A DNA stretch of 64,000 nucleotides from Herpomyces periplanetae (taxonomy: Eukaryota > Ascomycota > Laboulbeniomycetes > Herpomycetales > Herpomycetaceae), in assembly GCA_009733715.1 (NCBI GenBank), contig WMKJ01000005.1, positions 124,001-188,000 on the forward strand, written 5' to 3'. Below, piece by piece: positions 1 to 10,311 of the stretch. The notes beneath the pieces were generated by a model that worked only from the letters and a program-made list of their open reading frames with translations, ran no database searches and was not told the origin of the DNA. The translations under genes were made by a program, and so were the position numbers. Every line of letters begins with the position of its first letter. The stretch's first letter is position 1.

Positions 1-650
1 AGTATGAATAGGATGTTTACAAGGAAGTGAATTTAACTAAGAACCGTAATGAAAAATAAGTACAGGTTAAAAGAATTCGATAATTAACCATCCAGCAGAC
101 ATGAGCAAGGGAAAAGCAAAAATAACTAAATGAGCAGAAAAGACAACTTTAGCGGAGATGGGTTGGTTGGTTTAATGAGGGAACGAGAGAGGACTATTCG
201 GTGATTGGTTGTTTGAAGAAAGAGGGAACGAGTGGGAAATGTGGATCAAATTGACAAGGAAGAAGGGATAGATTGATGAACGAAGAAGAGACGATCGACC
301 AAAAGGGAGACGGGCAGCAGATTAAAGTGAAGATGCGGTGCGGTGCGGTGCGGTACGATGCGGCGTGGAGCGACGACAAGACAGTCGATCGATGGAATGA
401 GCAAGCGGGCACGAACGGGCAAGCAAAGGTGTAAGGGAGCATGCAAGTCAAAATGTATAGCAGTTTCTTTGATGTACGGCGGCAGTACGTGGGTGGAGGA
501 GAAGGATGTTTCAAACGAAGGAAAAATTAAATGGTTAGACAAAGAGTTTACAAGTATAGCTGCTACAGCGGCGGCGGCAGCGGCGGCGGCGACGATGAAG
601 GCGACGGCAGCAATAAGAGGGAGGGAAATGATGAATTCAATGACTGATTA
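1..650 (-). promoter_or_regulatory. Pyrimidine-rich leader or promoter of a gene beyond the left edge (inferred)
   Basis: The + strand here is strongly purine-rich, so the - strand is C/T-rich. Elsewhere in the window (before medA, CSF1, the GPI protein, the OPT transporter and the Myb gene) C/T-rich stretches on the coding strand lie directly 5' of start codons. By analogy this is the 5' leader of a leftward gene whose coding part lies outside the window. The open frames inside it (including one with an alanine run near 565-590) look like by-products of the biased composition. Confidence 0.35.
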
Positions 651-1259
651 AATATATACACTTTACGTTGGGCAGTCCATCAGGGAAAATGTGGCGTTAA
701 AGGGTCAGTTTCACGTTAATTTCCAAACTGGCGAAGTTGGTCCAAATCGGACGAAATTTTCCCTTTTTTCGTCCAACATGCTTTGGATCTCCTTTGGTTT
801 ACTTTGTGGTAATGCGGTCTGGATGATCAATTTCTTAACCATGAAATGATCAAGGAGCTGAAGTTTTGTACTCCTTCGTTTCTCCCGGCTGTGAACTTTA
901 CTACTCGAGATGATCACTACGTTTAGTCTGGATTACCCTATTCATCCGTACGATATTTTCCATTCTTGATCAACCGTTTCCCATGGCTCGGGTGTGCACT
1001 ATCTTATTATTACCGATTTTTACTGTTACATGGTTCGGTGGAATTAAGTTTGAGATTACCTTCCAAACCGCACAATCCCTCAAATAAGTGTACCAAATTT
1101 CCCAAAGAAAATGTTAGCAACATTGAAAAGGATTCTCACCAAGCCTAGCAAGAAAATGGACCCCAACATGAACAATCCATTTTGTTCATTACAATACAAT
1201 CAATAAACACACGGCAGAACGCTTTCCTGATTCAAATCTTTTAAAAAAGAATTATCATT
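651..1259. other. Intergenic, no gene recognised
   Basis: The composition is balanced between two divergent C/T-rich leaders, so this probably holds the core of a divergent promoter. A 68-codon frame on the - strand (711-917) and a 60-codon frame on the + strand (966-1148) show no family motif. I see nothing else supportable. Confidence 0.4.
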
Positions 1260-2187
1260 CTCCGCTCGCCCGCTCATACATTCGCCTGTGTGAGTGAGTG
1301 AGTGTGTGTGTGCGTGTGTCCATCCATCTATTCGTTCGTTCGTTCATCTGTCCGTCCACTATTCCGCCCACCCGTCCTTCCGCCCGCCCGTCCGTCCGCC
1401 CGTCCGTCTACCCACTCCTCCACTAACTAACTCATAACTATTTTTCTTTACTTTACCAACACCTTCTCATTCCACTCCCCCTCGCACTCCCACTCCCTCA
1501 CTCACACCCACACCCACACCCACACACTCACCCACCCACCCGCACATTATCACCAATCTCCCTCTCCCTCTCCCTCTCCCTCTACTTCTCCTCTCTCTTC
1601 CTTCAATTAATCTGTCCCCTTCTACTCTACTTCCCGAGACACCTCTCCCGTTTTCACTCCCTTCCCCGTTATTTTATCATCCTTCGTCCATTGCTCGTCC
1701 CTCTTTACTTTATTTAACTTCATTCATCTCAGCCCTATCCCCCATTTCGCCAGTCTCATCCCCGTAACCTTTTTACCCAATTAGGAAATCAAAAATGACA
1801 ATCTTTTCTGGTCCGCAAGACTGGCTCGTCGTTCTTTTTTAACCTGGGGATTTTCCTTATTCTATCAATACATATCGTTAACACAATCCTTTCTGGCCTT
1901 ATTAACCATATCTCACACTCACTCGCTCACTTACTCACTCTCTCATTTTTTCCCTCTCCTCCTTTTATGTCTGTCCAACTTTGAAACTATACACCTTTCC
2001 GTCCATGTCCCTCTCTCCCTGCTAAACCACTTAATTCTCCTCATCCTATCCCCTCCCAGCCCGTCCTTCCGCTCGCCCGCCCGCTCATCAACCCTATCCC
2101 CAATTCTTTCTTTATTTATTTCCAAATTTAAAAAAATAAAAAAGCCCCCCTCCCAACTTTTACCTATTTTTTCCCTTTTCTTCTTCC
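1260..2187 (+). promoter_or_regulatory. C/T-rich leader with simple repeats upstream of medA
   Basis: About 0.9 kb of C/T-rich sequence ends directly at the medA start codon. It contains GT/GAGT repeats near 1289-1318, runs of CGTT and CCGTC/CCGCC units around 1330-1410, a CACACC run near 1503-1530 and a TCTCCC run near 1555-1585. Long pyrimidine-rich 5' leaders are common in fungal developmental regulator genes. That this is transcribed leader is inferred. Confidence 0.5.
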
Positions 2188-5100
2188 ATGGCAATCTTCG
2201 ACGACCCTTCCATTTCTTCCCTTTCTTACACCAACTCAATTGCTACTTCTTCGTCGATATATTCTCCCAACCCTCTCCCTCTATCTCTTCCCCTTCCCAC
2301 CAATCTTCTCACCAAATCATCCCCTCGTCTCACTACATCTACTGTCACGAACTCTTCTATACCTCCCTTCAATACCTCCTTCATCTCCCAAAATGATTCC
2401 CCCCCTCTCTCTAAAGTTTCTAATCACCTTTTACCTCAATTCCCACTTTCTGCATCCATAAATCATCATTATTCAAATTCCCTTACCTCAATGCTACCTC
2501 CCATTTCAAACTCATCTCTCTCCCCCCAACATTCCCATCATCACCTCAATCCTTCCATTCCCTCTCCTCTCATTCCCACAGCTTCACCTCTATCTTTACT
2601 ATCTACCGATTATCCCGCATCCGCAACTCCGCCTGCCTATTCATCCAGTACTTCTTCCCTTCAACATCAACAACAACAACAGCAGCCCTCTCAGGTACCT
2701 TTATCTTCCCAGCAACAACCTTTGCAATCAACACCTTCTCCTCCCCATTCCCTTTCCATTTCTGTTCTCTCTTTTTCCCCTAATCACGGTTCGCCTGGAA
2801 CCCGAGTAACTTTAACCATTCGCTCCAAATTTGAGCTTCTCTTACGCTCCACTTCAACCTACTTTACTATCATTTTCGCTCGTCATCGCTGTGATACCAT
2901 TATAACTAGATCTCTTCAAGATAGACTTTTATTTATCCTTGAAGCAGATGTCCCTCCCCTTGACCCTCCACCTTCCGCCACTCCTGATACACCCCTCATT
3001 GTCCCCGTTTATCTTTGTGTTGAGGATGAAAACGGTGCTAATCTCGATCTTATCAACGTGGGAAATTTTCAATACATTTCTCTATCCCCATCTTCTTCAA
3101 CCCCTCAATATCACTCCCCAATTTCATCTTACCGTACTAATGCTAACCGTTTACAATCACATGCATCAGTTTACTCTCGCAAGCGTAAACTTTCTCTTGA
3201 TCCATCTTCCGCTAATCAACACTGGTTATCCTCACCTAAACGAGTTGCTACCCGGGATGCCAATTCTATTTCTCATCACGTTCTTAAAGCGATTGATACC
3301 TCAACTCCACATTATCATCAATCATCCCCATCATCACTTCCCTCCCCGACGCCATATCCCTCTACATGCCTTTCTTCCCTCTATCCTCCGGTGCCACCTC
3401 CGCTTGATCAATCCACTTCCTATTCCTCCGCTACCTACCCTACTCGAGCCACATCGCAACCATTTGCCTATTCCTACAATTACACTACCGCTACCTCCAC
3501 TTCCGCCGCACCAGTCTCCACTTCTAACACCGCAACTACCATTTCTACAAACCCTAACACTACTACTACTGCATATACCGCGCTTCATGCTTCATCTATC
3601 AAGCCCACATCCCCCTGTTCTCCTTCCATGCTGTACAACACCGCCACTACCGCCACTGCAGCGACCTACCCAACTTCAATCGCTAGGATATCTCAAACTC
3701 CAGCATTGCCTAGTCCCGCCGTATCCAATTTGGCACTTTTAACACCTGCGGTTTCATCACTCACTACACCCACCTTGGTACGGACGTCGATTCTACAGCC
3801 TAACTCTATACACGGAACTCGTGGTCCTACACCGCAAACTTTTAATCCTTATTCCATGTATCCCAACGCCAAAGCTGCCCTTAAAATAGAGGGAAACTTG
3901 GAATCAATGGCTACTGATTGGACACCCCGTGAAATTGAGGCCAAGCGTCGTCTTGTTCAATTCCGCCGCTCTCAGTCCGGTAGTACAATCTCCACATCAT
4001 TCGAGCCCGTCTTGCCCGAGCAGCGTGCTCCCAATTCCATATGCATAAGCTGCATTTGGTGGCAAGAAAAGTCAGAATGTTTTGTTACGAGTGTTGATAC
4101 TATATTCTTGTTGGAATCTCTTGTTTCCGTACGTTTCACCGTGGAAGAGAAGAATCGGATTCGGCGGAATCTCGAGGGATTTCGACCTCAAACTGTATCT
4201 AAAGCAAAAGCTGAGAGTGAGCAGTTTTTCAAGGTTATCATGAGCTTTCCCAATCCGAAACCCAGAAACATCGAGAAAGATGTCAAGGTATTTCCGTGGA
4301 AAATACTTGCTCATGCACTCAAAAAAATCATCGGTAAATACGTAAGCTTGCCCTTTTTTTGCTTTCTTCCTTAGTTTGCGCGTTATCCGTCAATTACATT
4401 TCTCATTTTTTTAGCATACCCGTAATTGTTTTATCATCCTGTATGTGTGTGTCTGTACGTGTGGTTTTGCATGTGTCTGTGCATTGACAAAAGTTAGCTA
4501 ATTGCCCTTTTAATTTTTAGTCGGCAAGTTATTCTTCTACAGCGGCCTTACTTTCACCAGGCCATTCGGCGGCTTATAAGTCTGTGACGGCTTCTCGATA
4601 CCATAATTTGCTTCACGCCCCCCCTCATTTACTCACCCATTCAACTGAATTATTACCAGGCTCACATCCTCATTACTCAAATCATTCACGATCTCATGAA
4701 CAAGGACACTATACAATTCAAACCCACAATCAGAGTCAAGTTCAAGGTCATTATCAGCCCGAAGGACAATTTCCTGTGCCAACTCAAGAGCAAGCCGCCC
4801 CTCCGGCACAATGTTACCCTCCCCCCACGTATATGCCGCATTCTCCTTCGAATGTACACAATATACACACTGTTAAAGTTGAGCAGACACTGGATGATCG
4901 TTCACCAGTAACTGCTCATGGGAGTGGACCTGTCGCATTGGGGACAGTAGTAGATAGTGAAACGGATACACTAATACTATGTGAACAACAACAGCGACAG
5001 CAACAAAATTTGGGAATAACCCATAATAGATCACAATCTCATGCCCAATCCCAAGAATCTTCAACTGGTGCACGACCCAGTTCGACGGATCGTGATGTTG

Positions 5101-5837
5101 CAGGATGGGATACAGCTGGTCTTTCCGCTCTACCGACATCATTCACGGACGAACGGGCCCCGTGGAATCTAGATGTGTATATGACGCAGGTCCATAGAAA
5201 TGCGCATGGCCAAGCTCATGGCCACGAACAGGCATTAGAACATGCACATACCAATGTACATAACCTTAATCAAAGGCACGAGCATGGACATGGAGTTGAA
5301 CCCGGACATACGACTACGTCAATATTCGATTTACAAGATCCAACATCGTCATCAGCACACGAAGCAATTGATATGACAGGGGGGGATAATTTACCACGTT
5401 TTCACGATACATTAGGAGCAGCGAATCATTCGTCACCTGTGAGCAGCAGGAATGCACGCGGGAACACGGGGTCTCACACACATTCTCATTCTCAATCATT
5501 GGCACACAATAGTTCTCAAGTTAGACCAATCTCGCATGCTCATTCATTATCAAATGCGATTTCGCTGGGCACATCCACACCTACTACTGGGTCAACACCC
5601 ACGCTCACGAGTCCGAGTGTGACTGGAACAAACATGACGGCGGCTGCGGGAGCTTACACATATCGTTCACCAGCACAAGCGACAACGCAGACAACGGTAA
5701 GCGCGCGCGCGGGGGTGGGTGCAACAGCGTCTAGCGGAACGTCTGACATGACGAGCGAAATGTGCAGCATGCCTAGCTTGTTCACGACTGAGGCAGGCAG
5801 TACAAGCGTGAATTGCGTGGAGCGAACAGGCGCCTAA
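2188..5837 (+). CDS. medA: MedA/Medusa-type developmental transcriptional regulator
   Basis: Two exons, 2188-4341 and 4521-5837, joined over a 179-nt intron (GTAAGC...TTTTTAG); 1156 aa. The join rebuilds the family sequence KKIIGKYSASYSSTA. The N-terminal half is Ser/Pro/Thr-rich with a Gln run near residues 155-175. An IPT/TIG-like segment begins near residue 190 (ISVLSFSPNHGSPGTRVTL). The conserved MedA core (DUF7082) spans about residues 575-724, starting DWTPREIEAKRRLVQF and including RFTVEEKNRIRRNLEGFRP and FPNPKPRNIEKDVKVFPWK. The C-terminal exon is low-complexity, rich in His, Gln and Thr. In Aspergillus and relatives MedA controls conidiophore development and adherence in the nucleus. 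The start is the first ATG after the pyrimidine leader. A GTAAGC donor-like site at 5697 sits beside a GC-alternating tract, so the last ~45 codons could be alternatively spliced. Confidence 0.9.
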
Positions 5838-7822
5838 CTGTGTATAGTTTAAGTTACATGACGGTTCGGATGCGGATTTTTGGGATGTACACGCGAGCAC
5901 ATACGAGCGCACGATAGAATATGGATTACCGCCTTTTTGTGCGCTTCTCAAGTTAGAAGATGTGCTGATGTTTCACCGGGCATAAGTAAAAGTCTCTATA
6001 CATGAACCCACTCACGCACTTCCACTCACGCATTGACATGTGCTAATGCAAATGCTAGTTCTGGTGCTAGTGCATGCGTGTGTATGTGTGTGTGTGCATG
6101 CGTGCGTGCGTACGTGGATAAGTATGAAAATGCACCAACAAGCAGGCAGGTGAAGGAAATATCCTTTGCATACGAGCGGTTCTACGCTTGGTAGTCTCAC
6201 GTTGACAATGGTTTGACTGTGTGTAGCGCTATGTTCCATTGACGTAGGCGCAACTAGTCAAATCGGAATATTTGCTGAAACTGACACTTCGGCTTAAGCT
6301 AATCGAAATCGTGGGATTGGCTTAATTATTGCGTGTCAGCTTGTGAGCGTACACCCACACTTATTTTCGAGATGGATTAATGCTGTCTTGCACGTTTTTT
6401 CAAACGCAAGTTTGACTACTCTGGTGGTCACAACAGCAACACCAAATTTAAATATTTCTGCCGTACGAGTTTTGACCGTTGTTGTTATACTCGTCTTGAT
6501 TTTCACTTACATATTAACAACCATTTTTGGTTTTGGTTACGCTACACCTACAGCTCTTACCATCACCATCACCACTACCATTACTACCATCACTGCCGCT
6601 ATCACTACCATTACCACCATTATATTAACTGTTACCATAACCAACATCAAATCGCTATTGTAGATAATCATTTTATATTTGCTTGTTTATGTTGCCTTTG
6701 GTACTTTTGAGGGTTAATTTTGGGCGGGCCACGCACGTTATAATTTAGTCGATTTGTTTCAAGTCTTTTGTTGATAGAATATCACCAGACTCTAGTTTGT
6801 TTTATTACTTTTTATTCATTGTGCACATTGCACGGTTCACTGAAGTTTAGTTAACTAGAGTAAATTTATGCTGCTGCATTTACCCATATTCAAATATACT
6901 ATGAAATGCTATCTATACACGGTGGATGATATCACCGTGTTCATCCTTGTCGCCGTAAAATGATTAACGGGCGTACAAGTGATAAGACTATCGTTTAAAT
7001 GGCGCGTATAAGCGGGGGTAAGCGAGACTCGGTTATCCTTGGAAGCTAGTTTGCGTTGGCTTTCTCACGTTCGTTGTACTCGCACACCGTACTTGAAGTT
7101 AGCGTTTAGTGAGTTAATATTAATTAACATAACGCTACTACGCTTCTCTGTGTCGTGTAACCTACGGGTTACCTGGAACGAAGCGTGGAGTAAATTTAAC
7201 AATAAGCTAGTCTAGATAAGTAGACGAGTAATTACCATTTTACGTACGCGTGCGTTAGGAAGCTGTATATTTTTAAGGTAAGGTGAAAGTAACCTTTCCA
7301 CTGGGCCATATTAATTAAACTAAAATTTAAATATCAATCTAGCTTTAACGCTCACATTCGTACTCGCGAGTCCAATTAAGATCACGATCAGCCCGTTATG
7401 CGGTCTCTCGTGTAAGGGTACGGGCGCACGCACGCGCGCGCCTATACACACACACTCGCTTAATCTCGCCTGACTAATCCCGGGAAAATAAGCACCCGTA
7501 CCGCGTGCCGACGTAAAAAGGCATTTTTTCGTGTCGGCAAACCATTTTGTCGATCAAAATTCCACGTTTACGAAATATTTTGCTTCTTTTACGGGTGAAT
7601 GGTACGGGAAACTTTTTAGTTACTGGTTAGGAAATAATGGTGAACTTTATAATAACTTACTGCACGAATTGGAAATTTTTTGTCAATTATTAGAATGAAA
7701 AAAAGTATCGGGGAAATATAGGCGGGCTAATTTATCAAGTTTTGGCAAAGTAAAAATTGAGTTATTTGAGTTAGCCCTTGAAGTTTCGCTTTCGCTTTGG
7801 TACAAAATTAAACTGCGTAATT
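5838..7822. other. Intergenic region between medA and ASK1 with stem-loops
   Basis: About 2 kb with no recognised protein gene. 6060-6115 is a GT/GCGT simple repeat, and 6555-6630 is an ACCATC/ACTACC microsatellite that creates a spurious Thr/Ile frame. Between 6.9 and 7.55 kb lie several perfect-stem hairpins, listed separately. 7425-7460 holds a CG-alternating tract followed by CA repeats. The medA 3' UTR and the ASK1 promoter must lie here. Confidence 0.5.
6917..7540. ncRNA. Cluster of perfect-stem hairpins, candidate structured RNA or UTR
   Basis: Three clear inverted repeats and one weaker one were found by eye. 6917-6924 pairs with 6933-6940 (8 bp, ACACGGTG/CACCGTGT). 7140-7146 pairs with 7180-7186 (ACGCTTC/GAAGCGT) and encloses 7157-7162/7167-7172 (GTAACC/GGTTAC), whose loop TACG closes with C-G and so matches the stable UNCG tetraloop class. 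7210-7214 pairs with 7221-7225 (weak, 5 bp). 7506-7512 pairs with 7533-7539 (TGCCGAC/GTCGGCA) with an inner A5/T5 stem. Strand and transcription are unknown. I could not match it to U snRNA, SRP, RNase P or tRNA consensus from memory. It may be UTR structure or chance. Confidence 0.25.
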
Positions 7823-9627
7823 ATGAATCGCGATAAAAAAAGCTCTATACCATCCAGCTTCACACGGGGTCGAGGCATAAGTAGCAGTGTTCGCGGGGGA
7901 TGGGGCAATCGTGGAGGTTTGAGCACTCGAATGTCTAGCGTAACTACTACTCATCCCAGCAAAACGGAGGAATCAACTTTAGCAGTACGAAAACTTGGAT
8001 TAACGGAAGAACTAGAGCGTTTAGAACAGAATATTACGCTAACGTTACAGAGTAAGTTACCAATTTGACAAAGATTTATGTATAAAGTGAAAATGAACCC
8101 GTAACTCTATACTAACCATTTCTATAACGGCATTGGCGATGGCAATTACAATTTATGGACTGCAGAAATCGACGAAAATTTTAGTCAAGCGTACTACGTA
8201 GTCACCATGAAAATTATGCCGATCGTGGAAAAGTATGCACGAAATTCTGAAGCTGTTTGGGATGGATCCAAGGTAATTTATCCAATCATAATACTCATCA
8301 TATTTAATGCAATATCAAACTAACGAAAGGGTGAGCGCGAGTACGCGTAAGGAGGCAAACCCGTATAAAGTTTTGGAAACAATTTTTTGAAGCTAGTGCA
8401 AACGTTTCGCTATCAGGTTATGCTGAACCGGATAATGAAGAAATGCTTGAAGGCGGCGACAATGATAACGAAGAATGTGGTGGCAGTATAAGGAGTGGAG
8501 AAAATGAGAGTAGTACAAGTGAATGTCAAGACGCTACATCACAGTTATTCGATGACGAAAACTTTGTTCAGGGAAATCGTGAACTATTACCGTATTCGAG
8601 AAGCGTCAAAAACACTCAACATCACGCAAATAATCGAACATCTTTCCCGACAAATGATACCCTTAATCTGAGAAACGATCAGGAAGTAACTGGTCATAAT
8701 ACAGATAATTCAACCATCTTACCAAACTCTACTGGTGTACCAATGGATTCAAAAACTCGAAAACCTAATCCCGTGGCATGGGGTGGTGGGACAAATTGTA
8801 CGTCGGTATCATCATCAAATCATCGAACGGCTACGGACGGTAACCGCATCAGCGATTCGTCTCCCATGACATACACTCCCGTTACGCCGTGCGGGGACAA
8901 ATTTGGAAGAAGAGAAGATGATAATGGAAATGTTTATACAAGAATAAAAAATTCAAAGCAAACTAGCATTGAAAAAATCTTATCATCCCGCAGGCCGATG
9001 TTGCATCATGTACTCGACCAGAAAATTCGGGTCGCGGCTACTCCGTTAACAAACCGTTCACAACGCACGATAAACTTATTGGCGGAATCACCCGATTCGC
9101 CCGACTTAATAGCTCCTCAGCTAAGAAGTGAATTATTCGCATCACCGCACGGAAAGCTAAATTACCGCCCCAATACAACATCAACCGGGACACTGGCGGC
9201 GGCCGCCGCTGCAAGGACGATAACAGCACCTCCCGGTGTTAGTTTATTAATGTCTACACCTTTACGCACTGCTACTGCTGCTACATTTTCACCATCACGA
9301 ACTCGGTCGAAATGTCCCACAAATATACCCTCGGAATTAAACAAGAGAAATCAACCCACCCAGAATTTGGAATCTGGTTTAAATTCACTACTAATGAATG
9401 AATCAACAAGTGATGTTGAAGACGAGTTTGCCCTTGATTTTAGTCCTCCTCGAACAATCCAATTCCACATTCCTTCTAGTCGACTTGCGCGAACTCCTGC
9501 TCGTGAAGCCAGTAAACGTATTGTTGAAGAATTATTACTGACAGCTGGCGCAAATCTTACGGATTCTGTTGAACCTGATAGCCCAAGTATTGTCCATCGA
9601 AATCTTGATTTAAGTGACACATTTTAA
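7823..9627 (+). CDS. ASK1: DASH/Dam1 complex subunit Ask1
   Basis: Three exons: 7823-8051, 8166-8272 and 8371-9627; 530 aa. The joins give a continuous Ask1 core: LERLEQNITLTLQ, then KIDENFSQAYYVVTMKIMPI, then VWDGSKFWKQFFEASANVSL. Ask1 is a subunit of the DASH ring that couples kinetochores to microtubules. The long acidic, Ser/Asn-rich tail ends in the conserved block SPPRTIQFHIPSSRLARTPA followed by REASKRIVEELLLTAGA, typical of fungal Ask1. The chosen ATG lies 45 nt inside a frame that otherwise opens with TTG. A GC-rich alanine run (about 9196-9215) is a small repeat. The internal introns are 114 and 98 nt. Confidence 0.92.
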
Positions 9628-10311
9628 CCTTTTCAAATTCATCTTTCCATGGTTCGGAATAATTGGATCAACTTAATTTACTCTTGGGATTTCATCATGG
9701 CATATCCGATCAATGAAGCGCTCGCTTTTCTGTCCACCGTTTAAATCGTTAATTCATTTATTCCGTTAAAGCTGGCATTACCTGTTGTTTGAAAAATTTA
9801 CCCTATACACTTGGCCATGCATTCATGTTTGCGCTTGCGATCTCCATCGCGATCGTAAATGTTCCTCTACCTCCCCTGCCCGCGCCGCTACCCCGCTGCT
9901 GCCCCTCTGTACTCCGGTGTACAAGTTTCTCTTGCTAAATATCATGAACATTGTGAACTTTGTCCTTCATTTATTTTATCTTCCTTCTTTCCCCTTTGCA
10001 CTCTATTAGAAGTGAACATCCTCACTCGCAACTTACCAACTTTCAATCTCAAAACGATCCGACCTGACACAACCCTCGTGCTCAGCATTACCAAAACTAA
10101 ATTCTTCTGTACCCTTGTATCACTTGTGAACAAGTTCGTTTAACTCCTTTGCCAACTACTCAGTACCCGCGCTTACTCCAAAACTCTATATGGCATATTA
10201 AGAATCCATAAAAACACGATCCCGCGCCAAAACTACTTACATCGTGCGTCCACGAGCGCATACATTATTCGCTAAATACATTTAATACTGTACTAACTTA
10301 CACATTTATCT
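9628..10311. other. Intergenic, ASK1 3' flank and CAT2 promoter
   Basis: About 0.7 kb, C/T-rich on the + strand from about 9850 to 10300, consistent with the leader of the following + strand gene. No conserved reading frame was recognised. Confidence 0.4.

Noticed and set aside
194-651. Overlapping frames on both strands, one with an alanine run
   Set aside because: They lie in strongly purine/pyrimidine-skewed DNA; composition alone explains the lack of stops, and no family motif is present.
711-917. 68-codon - strand frame
   Set aside because: No recognisable motif or splice partners; too short to support.
2939-3742. 267-codon + strand frame inside medA
   Set aside because: Shadow frame of the low-complexity medA exon; rich in Leu/Pro from C/T bias.
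6343-6663. Thr/Ile-rich 106-codon frame
   Set aside because: Produced by an ACCATC/ACTACC microsatellite.
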